Below are positions 22,795 through 35,100 of a stretch of DNA of 64,000 nt, piece after piece. The notes beneath the pieces were generated by a model. The model searched no databases and was not told the origin of the DNA. It was given only the letters and a program-made list of their open reading frames with translations. The stretch is taken from assembly GCA_003342895.1 (NCBI GenBank), contig PTFA01000194.1:1398095-1462094 (forward strand), in the 5' to 3' direction. This DNA is from Casuarius casuarius. Its lineage: Eukaryota > Chordata > Aves > Casuariiformes > Casuariidae. The number at the start of each line of letters is the position of its first letter. Positions within the stretch are counted from its first letter, which is position 1. The position numbers and the translations under genes are program-made.

Positions 22795-22975
22795 AGGTCC
22801 CAGGCCATTAAGGACTTCATGGGTCGAAACTGGCCTCTTAAATCAAGCTGGAAACCGGTTGGTGGCCAGCGCAGGATGTAGAACTCAGATTTAATGTGGC
22901 CATAAAAAGAGACACCACTTAATGAGTAGTCTGTCGAAACCCGCATCAGCTCACGTTAGATTTAAGAGTCACTCT
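22795..22975 (-). mobile_element. LINE reverse-transcriptase fossil (L2/CR1 superfamily)
   Basis: Read on the minus strand, the segment gives LRWPPTGFQLDLRGQF followed by MKSLMAWDL, resembling the C-terminal RT block 'LHWLP...F...YKALNGL' of L2/CR1-type LINEs. The plus-strand words (AGGCCATTAAGGACTTCATG, GGAAACCGGTTGGTGGCCAG, then CACCACTTAATGAG and GCATCAGCTCACG) follow the same order as that repeat. It is short and degenerate. Confidence 0.5.
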
Positions 22976-24525
22976 CTGAGCATTATTGACTGGCTCCGGT
23001 CTGTGCTGCCATTAGGAGTTTGCAGAGGTAGCCAGAGAGGCAAAAGATTAATCAGAGTTTTATTTTGGTTACTATTTTTTGGCACAAGCTGGCTTCTGAC
23101 TTCCAGAAGGTCACTTGTCCCACGTGTCCGGTAGACTGTTTTATCTGGCGTTGTGTGTAATGCGTGAAAGTCAGCATGCCCGACCTTGAGGCTGTGGCCA
23201 GAGGGCTACTCCTCGTGGAGGTTTCCACAAGCTGATATCCCCATCACCCACGGTCGGGCATTCCCATCGATGGGCTGCTCTGCTGCCTCTCCCAGTGACC
23301 TGCACAGATTTGCCATGGGGACCCGGTGGGCTGGCGCAGAAGGGGCTTTCTGGGCTGGGCCTGAGCTTGCCTCACCATGGTGCGGAGGGTAGAGGTGTTG
23401 GTGCCAGTAAACCCACTGCAGTAAGGTGAATGCCAGGAGACGATGGAGTAAAATACCATTACAGTGGGTACATAAATAGCTATGGACCAAATTGCATAGG
23501 CACACTGCGATTTTTGTTTCAATCAGGCCATTCATTCCTGGTTTTCCTATTATTTGGCCTCAGATTGGATGGGTCAGTTTTTTTCCCTTTGGCTTCTTCA
23601 TTGGGGCAACCATTGGATTTAATACAAGTCATTGGTGGCTTTTGGGGTTGCAAAGGGCCCACTGTGAGCAGTGCCGTAGAAGCATAAAAACAGTAAGGGA
23701 AGAGAATGGCCTCTGGGAACGAATAGCTTCTCTGTGTGCAGTATAATACGTCCGAGGTAAATGCTGTTTAAAGCTTGCAGATCACACACTAGTTGGTCAT
23801 TTCTCTGTGCTGTTTTGAAAACTTAATCAAGTTTTATAGCTTTAATTTTGTGGCAGACTCCCCTCTCGTCTCTTTTTAACTGTCTCGCAGCCCAGAGCAA
23901 ACGAGTCCCATTGGATCAAAAAAGAGAAGGAGTTGGCAAATGGTCTAAAATATTTAGGCCTGCTTAGTGAATGTTAGGAAAAAGAAGATTGTTCTTCCTC
24001 CTTCAAACCGATTCCATCATTTCTGCGATCACTCTAGTTTTCACCTGTGAGCCAGGGAAATAGGGTAGAATTGCTCAAGGATTTAGGTTTCAAGGGCATA
24101 TTTTTAAAGGTAAGCCCCATTCTCAAGCTGATGTTGCGTTCTGCGTGGAGATAGGTTGTCCTAGCTGGATGCTGGGTCGTGCTGAGATGTGCACGTGCTC
24201 CATGAACACTGGCCTTTGCATTAAATGCAGCTCTGGACTCATCCTGATTCATACAGGGCTGGTGTGGTACAGCTAGCCATGCTACAAGTGCAGCATACAG
24301 CCCAGATAATCCACTTGTGGATAACTGGGGGATTACTGAGCTGGATTTCTAATGCAGTGGCCTTTAATAATAATCCCCCCTAATCCCTAAATCATTGGAA
24401 AATGGATTTATCTGCATGGGCTAAATGACCTGTGTAGGCATTTCAGTGAGGAAAATTCTTGTGCATCTGTGTCTGGGTACATGTATTTATGTATATATGC
24501 ATTTTTCCTTCCCTGTTCCCTGCCC
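22976..24525 (+). other. Intron block, no gene seen
   Basis: Unique sequence leading to the acceptor. At 24261-24278 the words for GLVWY occur and superficially resemble the end of HS3ST3 exon 1, but no GT donor follows and the upstream codons do not match. Confidence 0.4.
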
Positions 24526-24566
24526 TTCTAACCAGTGTGTGTGTGTGTGTGTGTTTTGTCTGGCAG
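24526..24566 (+). other. 3' splice site of the HS3ST3 intron with (GT)10 tract
   Basis: A strong branch-point-like sequence, TTCTAAC, lies at 24526-24532 with the likely branch A at 24531. A (GT)10 run follows at 24535-24554, then TTTGTCTGGCAG ending at 24566. The AG at 24534-24535 lies only about 3 nt past the branch point, too close to be used, so the next AG at 24565-24566 is the acceptor. Splicing here restores the Arg codon and the family reading frame. The usual uninterrupted pyrimidine tract is replaced by alternating U/G. The Met codon at 24535 is intronic and is not a translation start. Confidence 0.85.
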
Positions 24567-25185
24567 GGACCTCATGCCCAGGACCCTCGAGGGGCAGATC
24601 ACCATGGAGAAGACCCCCAGCTACTTTGTCACCAAGGAGGCTCCAGCCCGCATCTCCTCCATGTCCAAGGGCACAAAGCTCATCGTGGTCGTGCGGGACC
24701 CCGTGACCAGAGCCATATCGGACTACACCCAGACGCTCTCCAAGAAGCCCGATATCCCCACCTTTGAGAGCCTGACCTTCAAAAACAGGACTACGGGCCT
24801 GATCGACACTTCATGGAGCGCTATCCAGATTGGCATCTACGCCAAGCACTTGGAGAACTGGCTCCTGTACTTCCCCATCGGGCAGATCCTCTTTGTCAGC
24901 GGGGAGAGGCTGATCAGCGACCCCGCGGGGGAGCTGGGCAGGGTCCAGGACTTTCTGGGCCTCAAGAGGATCATCACGGACAAACACTTCTACTTCAACA
25001 AAACCAAGGGTTTCCCGTGCCTGAAGAAGGCGGAAGGCAGCAGCAAACCCCACTGCCTGGGGAAGACGAAAGGCAGGACCCACCCTGACATAGACCAAGA
25101 GGTGGTGCAAAGACTGCGGGACTTCTACCGGCCTTTCAACATGAAGTTCTACCAGATGACGGGGCAGGACTTCGGCTGGGACTGA
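24567..25185 (+). CDS. HS3ST3B1/HS3ST3A1: Heparan sulfate glucosamine 3-O-sulfotransferase 3, terminal coding exon (C-terminal half)
   Basis: The family enzyme transfers sulfate from PAPS to the 3-OH of glucosamine in heparan sulfate; it is a type II membrane protein of the Golgi. Base 24567 completes an Arg codon split across the intron (AG|G), and 205 codons follow from Asp at 24568 to TGA at 25183-25185. Exon residues visible: MEKTPSYF (13-20), the 3'-phosphate PAPS loop [11 protein letters not shown] (43-53), two N-glycosylation sequons (N73, N144), two cysteines at 151 and 163 that form the family disulfide, and the basic GKTKGR (165-170) near the substrate cleft. The frame runs uninterrupted to a C-terminus ending FGWD, as expected for the second of two exons. 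The membrane anchor, KKGGTR loop and catalytic Glu belong to exon 1, which lies upstream of this window. Family assignment is secure. The 3A1 and 3B1 catalytic domains are almost identical in vertebrates, so the paralog cannot be decided from this exon. Confidence 0.96.
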
Positions 25186-28100
25186 GGCTGGCGTGGGAAA
25201 GTCCTCTGTAATTACTTGCCCGGCACGGTTTGCATATATAAAGAGATATATATGTATGTAAAATGTACAGAAATCTATTTTATAATAATTTATTTTTAAT
25301 TCCTAAGCAATTAATTCACTAAGCTGCCTAACCGCACTGGCTAGAACGGTAGCCCATAACCTGTTTAACATTCCACGGTGTTTAATTCTAATATGTCTCT
25401 CCTTGTTTTTTTTTCCTGTTTTCTCCTCTTTTTGGTTTGGTTTGTAACAGATGGTGCTTCCATTTTTTCCTAAACAAAAATTTGTATTTAAAAAACAAAA
25501 AAGGTGGGGGTGGGGTGGGAGGGAAAGCACAAATTTATTTTTGTTACGGGTATCTGGCCTTTATAAACACTTGCTTTCCCTATTACGGTGTCCCAGTCTC
25601 TGCTCGGCTGTTGTGCTCCCTCGTCCTGCAGCTTTCCTGGCAGATCCCGTGGCCCCGGGAGGGACTGTGGGCTATGGAGGAGCTGGGGTGGGTGGGGAGG
25701 GAGGTTGTGCATCTCCGTCGGACTGGATACCTCTGCTGAACAGCCGCTTGTTTTACTGGTGGATATAAAGCGTAGGGACCCCCAAGCCATACAGCTCCTA
25801 CTGCCCCAGCTGTCTTCTGCTGGCTTCCATATCCCGAGCCTCTGCTGTACGGATAACGTGCTCTTTTTCTAAAGGAGAAGAAGCGGGGAGATTGAGAGAC
25901 TGTTGCATGGGGAGAACTGTCTCCTCAGTATACGTTTCCTTATTGCCTTTTGCCAAGGAGGCTCTTTTCCACTATCCCTCTATGCATTTTAAATCTTTAC
26001 TGCAGGACAAATGTAAAAAAAGAAAAAATATATACGTATATATATATAATGTGTGGCATTTTCAGTGCTGGTCTGAATGACTCTTAAACATCACCCCTAG
26101 GAGTGCTCGCGCACACAGGGCCCCTCTGGGAAAAGGCTAAACCGGCGATGCAGGGAGAGGAACCTGCTTGTATGCACCAAAGACACCACCAGAGCCACGG
26201 AGCTGTTTGCAAAAACCAAGGTGGCTGCTCGGGGCTGTCCCCATCAGTGGAGGATTGCTGGGGACACAACGTAGTTGGCTGCACCTCCAGCACCTCGGGA
26301 ACTGAAGCAAATGAAATGAGAATGGGGCACCTCAGCCTTGTCCCTGTTAGTGGTCTTGGCTTCGATCACGTTTTGGTTGAACACTTTGTCCGTGGTCTCT
26401 CCTTGGAGCAATGTTTGCTCAGAGCCAGGAGGAGATGCCGCTTTTCCGACAGAGATGGATCTGTAGGAAAGCAGGGGGAGGTGGAGATTACGCTTGGGCT
26501 NAGGAGCAGCACGCGAGAGCACTGGGGTGGCAGCTGGGCAGCCCAGGAACCTGAGCCTTCACAGACAGGAACGGGCCGAGCACGGTACAGTAACCTACAA
26601 ACCCATCGCTCAGGTGGGGCCGAATGCTTTGGGACAACAGGACACACTGGATTAAGATTTCCACTTGCTACGTCTCAGGCCCCAGTTGGGATTTTGACCC
26701 CCTTCCCTACCCTGAGGAAGGCACTTCTTACAGCAATGCCACCCCTGGGAGGTGGAGCGAGGTAACATCAGAAACGATTTGCTCCTTGAGTTTCTAATAG
26801 AAGCAGGGCCGTGTTGTCATTGCGCAACTATGGCATGAATGTGGGCTTCTAAAACCTTTAATCTAACTCAGAATTTAAATGCAACATGCTACAGGCACGC
26901 ACCTAACTTAGAACGTGCAAGGACACCTGAGGTGGTGCGCTGGGACCAGCCTGGAGCGTGCTAAGTAAATCTCATGATGTTACCATCTGAGCCCTTGCGT
27001 AAGGTGTGCAATGTAGTAAAACTTGAAACAGCAAATGCACCAACAGGTGTTGATACTCGAGCTTTATATGTGTTGCCTGGATAAATTAGTGCCCTGCACC
27101 TCTCCCTGCAGTAGCCCATAGAAAAAGCCTTTGAACAGCGCGTTGCTGAGCCGTGCCCAGCTGCAGTAGGGTGTAGTCAGTGTTTCCCAGCTGTTTCATT
27201 TACTTTAACAGCCTCCTTGCTCTTGCCTGGCCCTCACAGCTGTCTGCTGTGGCTGTTTCATGATGAAAAGGCTCTTTGGAGCCATTTTAGCCAAGGAAAG
27301 GGAGGATGCATTGTGTCAGGACTGAGGCCTGTAGCAGAGCTGGTGGGGGCAAGATGCAAATTCCCCCGGGGGATTGCCTCCAAACGTCTCCTGCTCCAGT
27401 GGAAAGGCAAGTTCTGCAAATCCTCTCTGTTCTGCCCCAAGTCATTTCTAGCAACAAAAGTGCCGCTTTGGATCAACGCAGTCTCCCTTTCAGAGGTCAC
27501 AAAAGTGACTACACAAAAAAATGCAAGTGTAGCAAAAGGGCTGCACAGGCTGATGGCAGCACACGGGAGCCCTGTGCTGCCCTGTTCAGATGAAAACCTT
27601 GAGGGGTGTTTGGTCTATGCATGTTTGGGGTCTCTGGTTTTTGCCTAAGCTGGGACCCCTGCTCTGCTCCCCACTGCCAGGACGAGGTAATAAATACACA
27701 CGTGTGTCCGTTTTGCCACAGGCACCCTGCTAGCGTTGAATGGTCGAGGGGAATGGGTTGGGGGNGAGGAGAAAAACACTTCCTTTGGGAAACCAGAACC
27801 TGGTGGAAAAGAGTGATATTTTTTGGGTCTCAGATCCTCTGTCTTCCTACTAGGCGGCTTGTGCAATGGGTGGAACGGAGTCTCCGTGCGCTCTGGGGCA
27901 AGCGCCCAAACTCGACTGCGCCGCTTCCCCAGAGCGGCTTCGCTGGCCGAGTGGCGAGAGCCTCGGGGATTTATTGCTTTGCCGTGGCTTCATTTCTGCT
28001 TGGTTTCCTTCGGAGTGCACATGCCTGCCTATTTTTTAATGCCAGAAGATTTAGTGTCCCATATCTTTTCCCTCTTCCTTTCTTGGACACAACTTTTTAA

Positions 28101-28822
28101 TATCCTGATGCCTTCCTCAGCTCCGCGAAGCGCAGCAGGCTGGGGGCTTGATTTGTGTAATCAAGCCTTGCTGCAAAGTGCCCTCGTGAAGCAATCTCTG
28201 TTGGAGAGTAGAAATACTGAGAGTGAATAATAAGTCTTCTAACCTTAAGCAAATTGTTAAGCCCTGGCTCAATATCCTTTGTAATGAAGCCTGTACTAGG
28301 CTGCTAGACTTCATTTGATAGAAAGGCCTTACCTAACCGTTGTGACAATAAAGGTGAATACCCCGTGGTGTACATCTGGCCTGCTAATGCTGGAGTCAAT
28401 GCTATTGTCATTGTTTAAAAAAATATATATACCTTTTTTTTGAAATTAAGCTTGGGGGTGTGAGTAGAAGTTCTTTTTTCACATTGTAACATTAATTTAT
28501 GGCTGAGTTTCATTCAGTCCTGTATTCAGGAGTGCAGTATGGATATTAGTGATGTGTTGTCTGTAACATGGTACTAGAGAACAGCCAATTTGTAAAAAAC
28601 CAAAAAAACCAAAAAAAGCCCCCCAAAACAAAATAAAACCTAAAAGCAAAAAANCCCCCCACAACTGCCCCCCCCCCAAAATCTGAAAAAAAATGTAAAT
28701 CAAGTATTTTGTGGTATGTACAACACAAATTAATTTTCCATGGAGAAGGATGTTTCGAGGAAAATGAAATTCTGATAATTCATACTATTTGTATGAACAA
28801 ATAAAAATATATTTTACCAAGC
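25186..28822 (+). other. Probable HS3ST3 3' UTR
   Basis: Sequence after the stop codon is A/T-rich at first (25226-25320, with one ATTTA at 25288-25292) and continues without a recognised gene to AATAAA at 28800-28805. Earlier signals at 27689-27694, 28347-28352 and 28632-28637 could give shorter isoforms. The 28597-28690 part is low complexity (A runs mixed with C runs and an N). A 143-codon frame at 27217-27648 has no domain and is considered chance. The true 3' end needs transcript data. Confidence 0.5.
28800..28805 (+). terminator. AATAAA polyadenylation signal, probable distal site
   Basis: Canonical AATAAA in an A/T-rich context, followed within about 20 bases by an abrupt shift to CpG-rich DNA and G/T-rich sequence at 28860-28900 suitable for a downstream element. 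Confidence 0.5.
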
Positions 28823-28825
28823 CAT

Positions 28826-29160
28826 GGCCGCGGGTGCGTTCATTGACGGCCGCGGTAGCCTTGCCAGGTTGGGTTTGCTAGTGCTCGGGGTTGCGTTCGG
28901 CCCCCAGCCATCGCCTGGGCGTCCCGTTAACGTCTAGGCAACCCGTGCTGGCCTTGCAGCAAAGCCTGGAAGTGCGTGCTGAAGGCAGCAGGATTTAATC
29001 ATGTGTGTGAGCTCCTCCGCAGCCCAGGGCCGTGTTCGGGAGCCGGTGGCCTCGCCAGACGGTTAACACGTGTTGGGGCTTTGCAGAATTGCACGTGGGC
29101 TGATCCATCCTGCCGAACGCCCCTTCCTCCGGCACAGTGTCGGCGCGGTGGACCCACAGC
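28826..29160. promoter_or_regulatory. CpG-rich patch just after the gene end
   Basis: Begins directly after the poly(A) region. It has two GGCCGCGG words (28826-28833 and 28848-28855) and many CpGs to about 28960, then moderate CpG to about 29160. No coding frame was recognised. It may be a regulatory island or a boundary element. Confidence 0.35.
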
Positions 29161-32100
29161 CCCGCCAGGAAAAGCGAGTGGTCTCAACAGCTGGCAAAAG
29201 GGCTCTGCACCTTCCCACATTGGGAATATTGCAGGACAAATCCAGTCCCTCCTGGCCGGTGCTGGGGGCCGTTCCTCGTGCCAAGTTTCTTCCTGAAAGC
29301 ATTGCACTTAACTGCTAGGGATGCTGGGCCAACCCCCCTGGGACCAGTAGTTGCTATTGCTCCCTACACACTGAGCACTTGAAGGTATAAAAATACATTA
29401 TCATTAAATTCAGAAGAGTCCCAGGCCAGTGCTATACAAAGCAGTGTCTAAAGAGCATTATGGTTTGCGTAATGTAGCAATTGCCGCTTAACTAAACTGA
29501 ATTAAAATAATTTCATTTTTCTTAGCGAGTTTTGCATCTGCTGCACGGTAATTGATGGATGGGAGTCTCAGACTCGTCCAGTTTTCAGAGGCTTTCTACA
29601 AAAGGGGTCAAAACTAAACACAACTTTCACTGTGGATCTAGGAAGAATTAGGTCCTGAAGCACTTCCGAGGACTGAAATTAGCTGCTCCCAAATTCTGTC
29701 AGTGTTTAAATTCTGTAGATGCCTCACTTTTTAAATACCCGACTGTAAGTTTTACTTTAAAGCGCCCAAGTAGCGTTTGAGTGGTGCTGCTGGTTGTGCT
29801 GAGAACTGACTCCAGTGTGACAGAGTGGAGCAGCTTGTTAGGTCATTGACGCCTCACCTTGGCCAGGATTTGAAGGCAGGTGTGCCCTGGGTGCTGTCAG
29901 ATGCCAGCCCTGCAGGTGCTCTGGTGCTATCACCTGAGGGCTCCCTCCTACATAGGAGACCAGAACTTGAGGCAGCCTAGGCGGAGGAGGGAANGGATGT
30001 GGGCTTTCCTGTGTCCTGCTCAAGTGCTAGGCTGTTGGGTGGCACTGCTGTCTCCCATTCCTGCATTTAAAAAAAGCCTACTCGGTTCCTGGATGGAAAG
30101 AGTGTAGGCACTTTTCCTTTGTGGAGGGATCAGTGCTGCAAAGGAAGGAGAAGGTGTTGCCTTGTGTCTCTGGTTAAGTCCCTGTGAAATGGGGTTTAGC
30201 ATCTGCCCTCTCTTCTGCATTTCCCTACTGTTGACTCCCAGGTGCACGTGGGCTTGTGGCTACGGGGGGATGTTCCCATTCAGCTTGGGCTGGGCCCCAT
30301 TCTGAGATGCTGGTTTGGGTGGGTGATGACGAGAACATCTAGAAGATAAGAGTCAGGTTGTCCATGTGTCTTGTGGGATCAGGTCCTGAATGCAAAGAAG
30401 TGCTTGCCCCAAAGGAAATGGGCTGAAGGGTTTTTCTAATGGTTCTGAGGAGTGGAGACAGCTGCTAAAGAAAGCTCTTTAAGAACTGTTTGCTGGAGAA
30501 ATGTGTAAGACTGAGGCAGCCATTGAAATATTGCTGGTAATAATGGTGATAACAAAGGCAGATTTATTTTTCCCTGGGTGAGAAGAGGTTGATGGGAGAA
30601 AGGTGATGAGCTACTGCTTTAAACTAGAAGGTTGCCTCCAGATTGTACAAACCTATGCTGTATTTCTAGTGAAGCAGATGTCAATGATGGGTAAACACAG
30701 AGTGGGGAGGCATTAGGTTGTAAGAGAATGGGCTACATCTGTGAGAGTCTCCTTGATGCACCTGGAGAGCATGGAGACATCTCTGAGGAGGATGAAGGAA
30801 GGTAAAAAGAGGGAGGAGACGGGTGGGGTGGCCTGCTTGCACTGGAGAAGGAGCTGGGTAGAACTTGGGAGGGCAAAAAAATGCTGGCAAAATGTGAGCA
30901 GTTGAGTCCACTCTAAAAGTCATTGAAATAGGGGGGCTTGTAGGTGGCTCTGTGCTTGTTGGGTAGTGGACCAAAATGATGAAACTAAAACAAGCCTGAA
31001 ACTTGAAAAAACTTTCACGTGGGCTTGGCTTCAGGAAAAAGTTCTGCTTTCCTGAATGTTGTTTGCCAGGAACTGGGGTATACTGCATATCTNTTATACC
31101 TAGGTGGCTGTGAGTTTGTGCTGCTGGCTGTCCATTTGTCTTACCTCCAGTTCCCTAGCCACCAGGCTCCTGCAGTGGGAATTGCTCTGCTTCTTTTCCG
31201 GAGTTGTGTTATTTTTCCATTTGAAAAATCTTACTTAACCACCAGATCTGTCCATTAATAGCTTTATTTAAAGCTAAACTTTATTATCCTCCAATTTCTC
31301 TCTGTGGTTAAGAGCTATGGTGTTAACTCTTTTCCTAATGCATATATCCAAAAAGGTAATAATACTGACTAATTTGTTATAAATCATTCAAACATTTCTA
31401 CGCGAGGTAAGTGTTCAGCACCTTGTTTAATGGCCTCTTTATTAGAGAAAAGAATTCTTGTGTCAAATGTTAGTGTTGGTACCTTCAGCTGGGATAAAAC
31501 CTCGTGGCCATTGTGAGTCTGTCAGAACATCCTGTCAATCAGGATTTCCTTCGTTTGCAGATTACAATTAATTTCACTAAAACACCTATTTTGGATCATT
31601 GCAGGGCCCTACACACTAATTCATGGGGAGTGGTACAAAAGACATGGTGGGTGGGTTGCTCTCCCAGCTTCTGACTTCTTTGCACTTGATGACTTGCTCG
31701 GTTTATTGCTGCTTTCCCTGATTTTTCCAACAGGCTGCGATTCAGTCCTACAGGCTTTTTAGACTCCTAACCTCTGCAATTCTCTTCCCTGCTCTGAGTC
31801 GAGGCTTACAGACTGAGTCACAGAAGTCGGTCGCTGTGGCTGTAACTATTCAGTTAAAACTTACCAGCATCCTCAAGGAATATTATTTGCAACCATTTAT
31901 ACCGGCAGTTGTAAATGTGAGGCTTAATTCATGCTTATTAAGTCATCTGAGCTGTTCAAATGAGAAGCACAGCAGCAGTGCGAAGCATTACCGGTTATCA
32001 AAGCTGCTTACAGCAATGAAGATGCCACCATTTGTCTTAGCTTGATCTCCTCCCTGTCCCACTAGGAGTTGCCCGGGAGGACACTGGTACCAGCTATCCT

Positions 32101-35100
32101 CAGGAACAAAGTCAGAGCTGGATATTGGGCTCCCACTGGAAATTAGGTGCCATGCTCTGGGAGCAACCAAACCCCTGAGCAATGGAATCAAGTTTTAAAA
32201 TAGTATGATCAAAAATGGCTTGGCAGAGGAGCTACGACTGGCTGCTTTGACATGTAGGATATTTCACTGGGAATTTATGTGTCAAAAGCTTAAAAGCTTC
32301 ACCGAAGCAAATTTAAGAAAGTACCATGTTTCCAGCTAATTAAGGCATGTCAGCCAAATATAATTTATTTCTCACCATCGCTCATGTCTACAGCAGAATT
32401 ATCTCATTTTTTGATTTCTAATGACTTTCTCTCTCTCATTAATCTGACCATGAATTATTTTTTATATAAATTTTTTTTCTTGCTTTTTTTTGCTTTTTAG
32501 TAAGAATAGCATCCCTGGATAATTCTGCATTACACTTGAAGGGGGGCACAGAGCCCAGCTCAGGTTTCCTAGCGTGACTGGAGCTGCCTTCCCCAGCAGG
32601 CCTGGCAGGCTTTGCCCCTGCGTCTTCCTCAGGACCTCAACTTGTTACTGTTCCCTGAGGCCTCCCATGTCGCTTCTTCTGGTACAGTATTGAGAAAACA
32701 GGGTCTGGTGGGTTTTTTTGTTTGTTTGTTTAAAAAAAAAAACAAAAAAACAAAAAAACCTTCTCCCATGAAGCATTTTCCTGCACTTTTCAGGGAAAAT
32801 TCTCAGGTGCCTTTCATAGCTTTTCAGCAAAACATCTCTGGTTCTTCCACTCCTCATAGCATCCCCAACTCTTCTCACACATGCAGGCTACTGCAGAGGT
32901 TACAGTTGCTTACAGCTCTACCAGGCCTGGTTGCTTCCCCCCAGCACACCTGGGTCTCTTCCAAGCGTGTGTGGCCTGGCTATTAGAAGTCTCAGGCTTT
33001 CTGCTTTACTGCTTTGGTTCACAGCTTGGTTTTTGCTAAACATTTGTTATCTGAAGCTCAGCTTGTTTCCAAGTCACTGGAGCAACCTCTTAGGATGATC
33101 CAAAACAGGACTTGCTTAGACTGGATAAGACATGTAGCTTGCATCCAGTATCCCATCCCTGACCCCAGACAGCTCCAAGAATAAGGAATGAGAGATGAAG
33201 CTCTCCTTTCTGCTGATAGCTGAACAGTGGCAAATCTGTAATTTAGAGGTGCACACTCTGCCTGGGCTTTCTCTAGCAGTGCACCTGGGTCCTTTTTCTG
33301 GGTCAAGGCAGACTTTGAACATAACGTAAAGAGATTAAAAAATGNCCTTTCTCATGGAACTTGCAGTTCCAACTGCAGATCGAAGAAACTCAGGTAGTTT
33401 AGAAAAGCCTGCAGATACTGGGTGCTTTACATATATTGGTCTGAACATCTAAAGAACCCCTTCATTTCCAACCAGTGCAGAAGCAGAGCTTGCTACTTGT
33501 GGTTGCAGAGAGAAATTCCACCACGACTCCTGCAGGAGGTACTGCAGTCTACCAGCCAGTCCTCGCCGCTGCAAGGTAGCCTCCTTGGCAAGTGACCCAG
33601 GCAGACAGCTAGTGCTGTTCAAATACTCCTTGGGAAAGCAGAAAAGAGCACACACCCAGAAATGCCAGCAGGGAAATGCCAGGCAGGCAGATCCTCAGCT
33701 GGCAGAGTTTCACCGCCTTCAAAGAGTGAGCCAGGGAGGAAACTAAGGCAGCAAGCAGATGGCTGAAGGGTGATATGGAAAACGGGTAAGAGAACCATAA
33801 GAGATGCCTCAGATATTGTCTTCCTGTGCCCTTTGCATAGATCGGAGTTGCTTAGAGGCACCTCGTAGGTAAGAATATTTCTGAAACCCAGTGGATCATG
33901 CCTATCGAGACAAAAAAAATAAGTAATTCAAGCTGGATATGGCTGACCAGCAAGAGCACTTGAAACTCTCATCAAGAGCAAAATTGCACTTCTGGCTGGT
34001 TTGGGATAAGAGAAGCCACCTGTGGGTCAGCATATTCCTAGTGTTTTCCCAGCAGCCCTCAAGGGGAATATGGTTACCGCTGGCTTGGATTTACCATAGC
34101 CTTCCTCTCACTCATGTCTTCTTGCAGCCTGGCTGGCCATCCAATGCTGAACTTCTCAAAGCTGAGCTCAGGGAGGGACAGGGTAAAGTGAGCAAGTTCA
34201 TCGTGTCCATGTGGTTTCAGACCATAAAAAGATGGAGGACTCTGGTCTGTGAATGACATGTCACCAGGAAAGGATCTAGCAAACCTGCTCCAGATCAAGT
34301 ATTGCACATCTTAGTGGGCTGAGGAAAGACCATGTTAGGAACAACCTGCTGTAGGAGATGTGGTGCTGCTCTGGTATACATCTCACCCTTCCCTCCTCTG
34401 AAGCCAAAGCAAAACTTAAAAATCTGACAAGCAAATCTCCCTTAAAACCAAAGGACTTTTTTGACTCACTTTCCCTCCCTGGATTTTCATTACTTCCTAT
34501 GGAAAATCTGCTGCTTCTGCGGAAAACTGCTTTGCAGAAATTTCCATGTAATTAAAAGCTAAGAAAACAACTTCCTGTAAAATGAGGTGGCATTAACACT
34601 TTGGCTAACTGTAATTCCAACTCAGCATAAGGCAGCCACATGGGGCAATGGGGGTCAGAGCAAGCACCTATACAGCTGGATGTGTCCCTGCAGCAGAAAG
34701 GGAGATGAAAACCCAATGTGCCTGTTGTTGGCTGTGACAGACTTGCTTTCTTTGTCTATCTGGCAGATACATCAGATATGCATTACTCTATATCTGTGTC
34801 AGGGATCTTGCTACATTTCTTCTGTGTGTATTTGCTTTATACTGCTTTGTTTGAGTGTGTTCTTGGAAGCTCAGTTGTTCAAGTATTGTGCTGGAGAACA
34901 TACAGTATTTATATCAACAGTGAACAACAGTCTCCAGACAATTGGGGGATGCAATTCAAATGGTACAGGGGGATGGAGAACGCAGGGTGAGGGATCTTGC
35001 AGGGGACCTCTCGGGGCAAGCGGCTGACGCATTGCATCTCAGAAGCATAAGGACTGGACTGGATGTGGAAGGGGGGCAGATGAAACATTGGCCAAATGAC

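Larger units (their letters stand above)
1..24566 (+). other. HS3ST3 intron 1 (3' part; 5' end outside window)
   Basis: HS3ST3 genes have two coding exons separated by one long intron. No sequence resembling the exon-1 product (KKGGTR, AEPHFF or a WY-split-Arg donor) is seen in any frame upstream of 24567, so exon 1 must lie before position 1 and the intron exceeds 24.5 kb. The 117-N gap is too short to hold exon 1. Long open frames in the CpG-rich parts (for example 748-1275 minus and 18860-19396 plus) show no recognisable domain and are treated as chance. Confidence 0.75.

Noticed and set aside
24250..24280. GLVWY-like codons resembling the end of HS3ST3 exon 1
   Set aside because: No GT donor follows and the preceding codons do not match the conserved segment; coincidence.
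24535..24567. In-frame Met upstream of the HS3ST3 exon
   Set aside because: It lies in the (GT) tract between branch point and acceptor, so it is intronic; the protein starts in exon 1.
27217..27648. 143-codon frame in the 3' UTR
   Set aside because: No domain; located downstream of the HS3ST3 stop in noncoding sequence.
28597..28690. A-rich/C-rich tract as a retroelement tail or CRISPR-like repeat
   Set aside because: Irregular low complexity with an N, no repeated unit, no element body and no target-site duplication.
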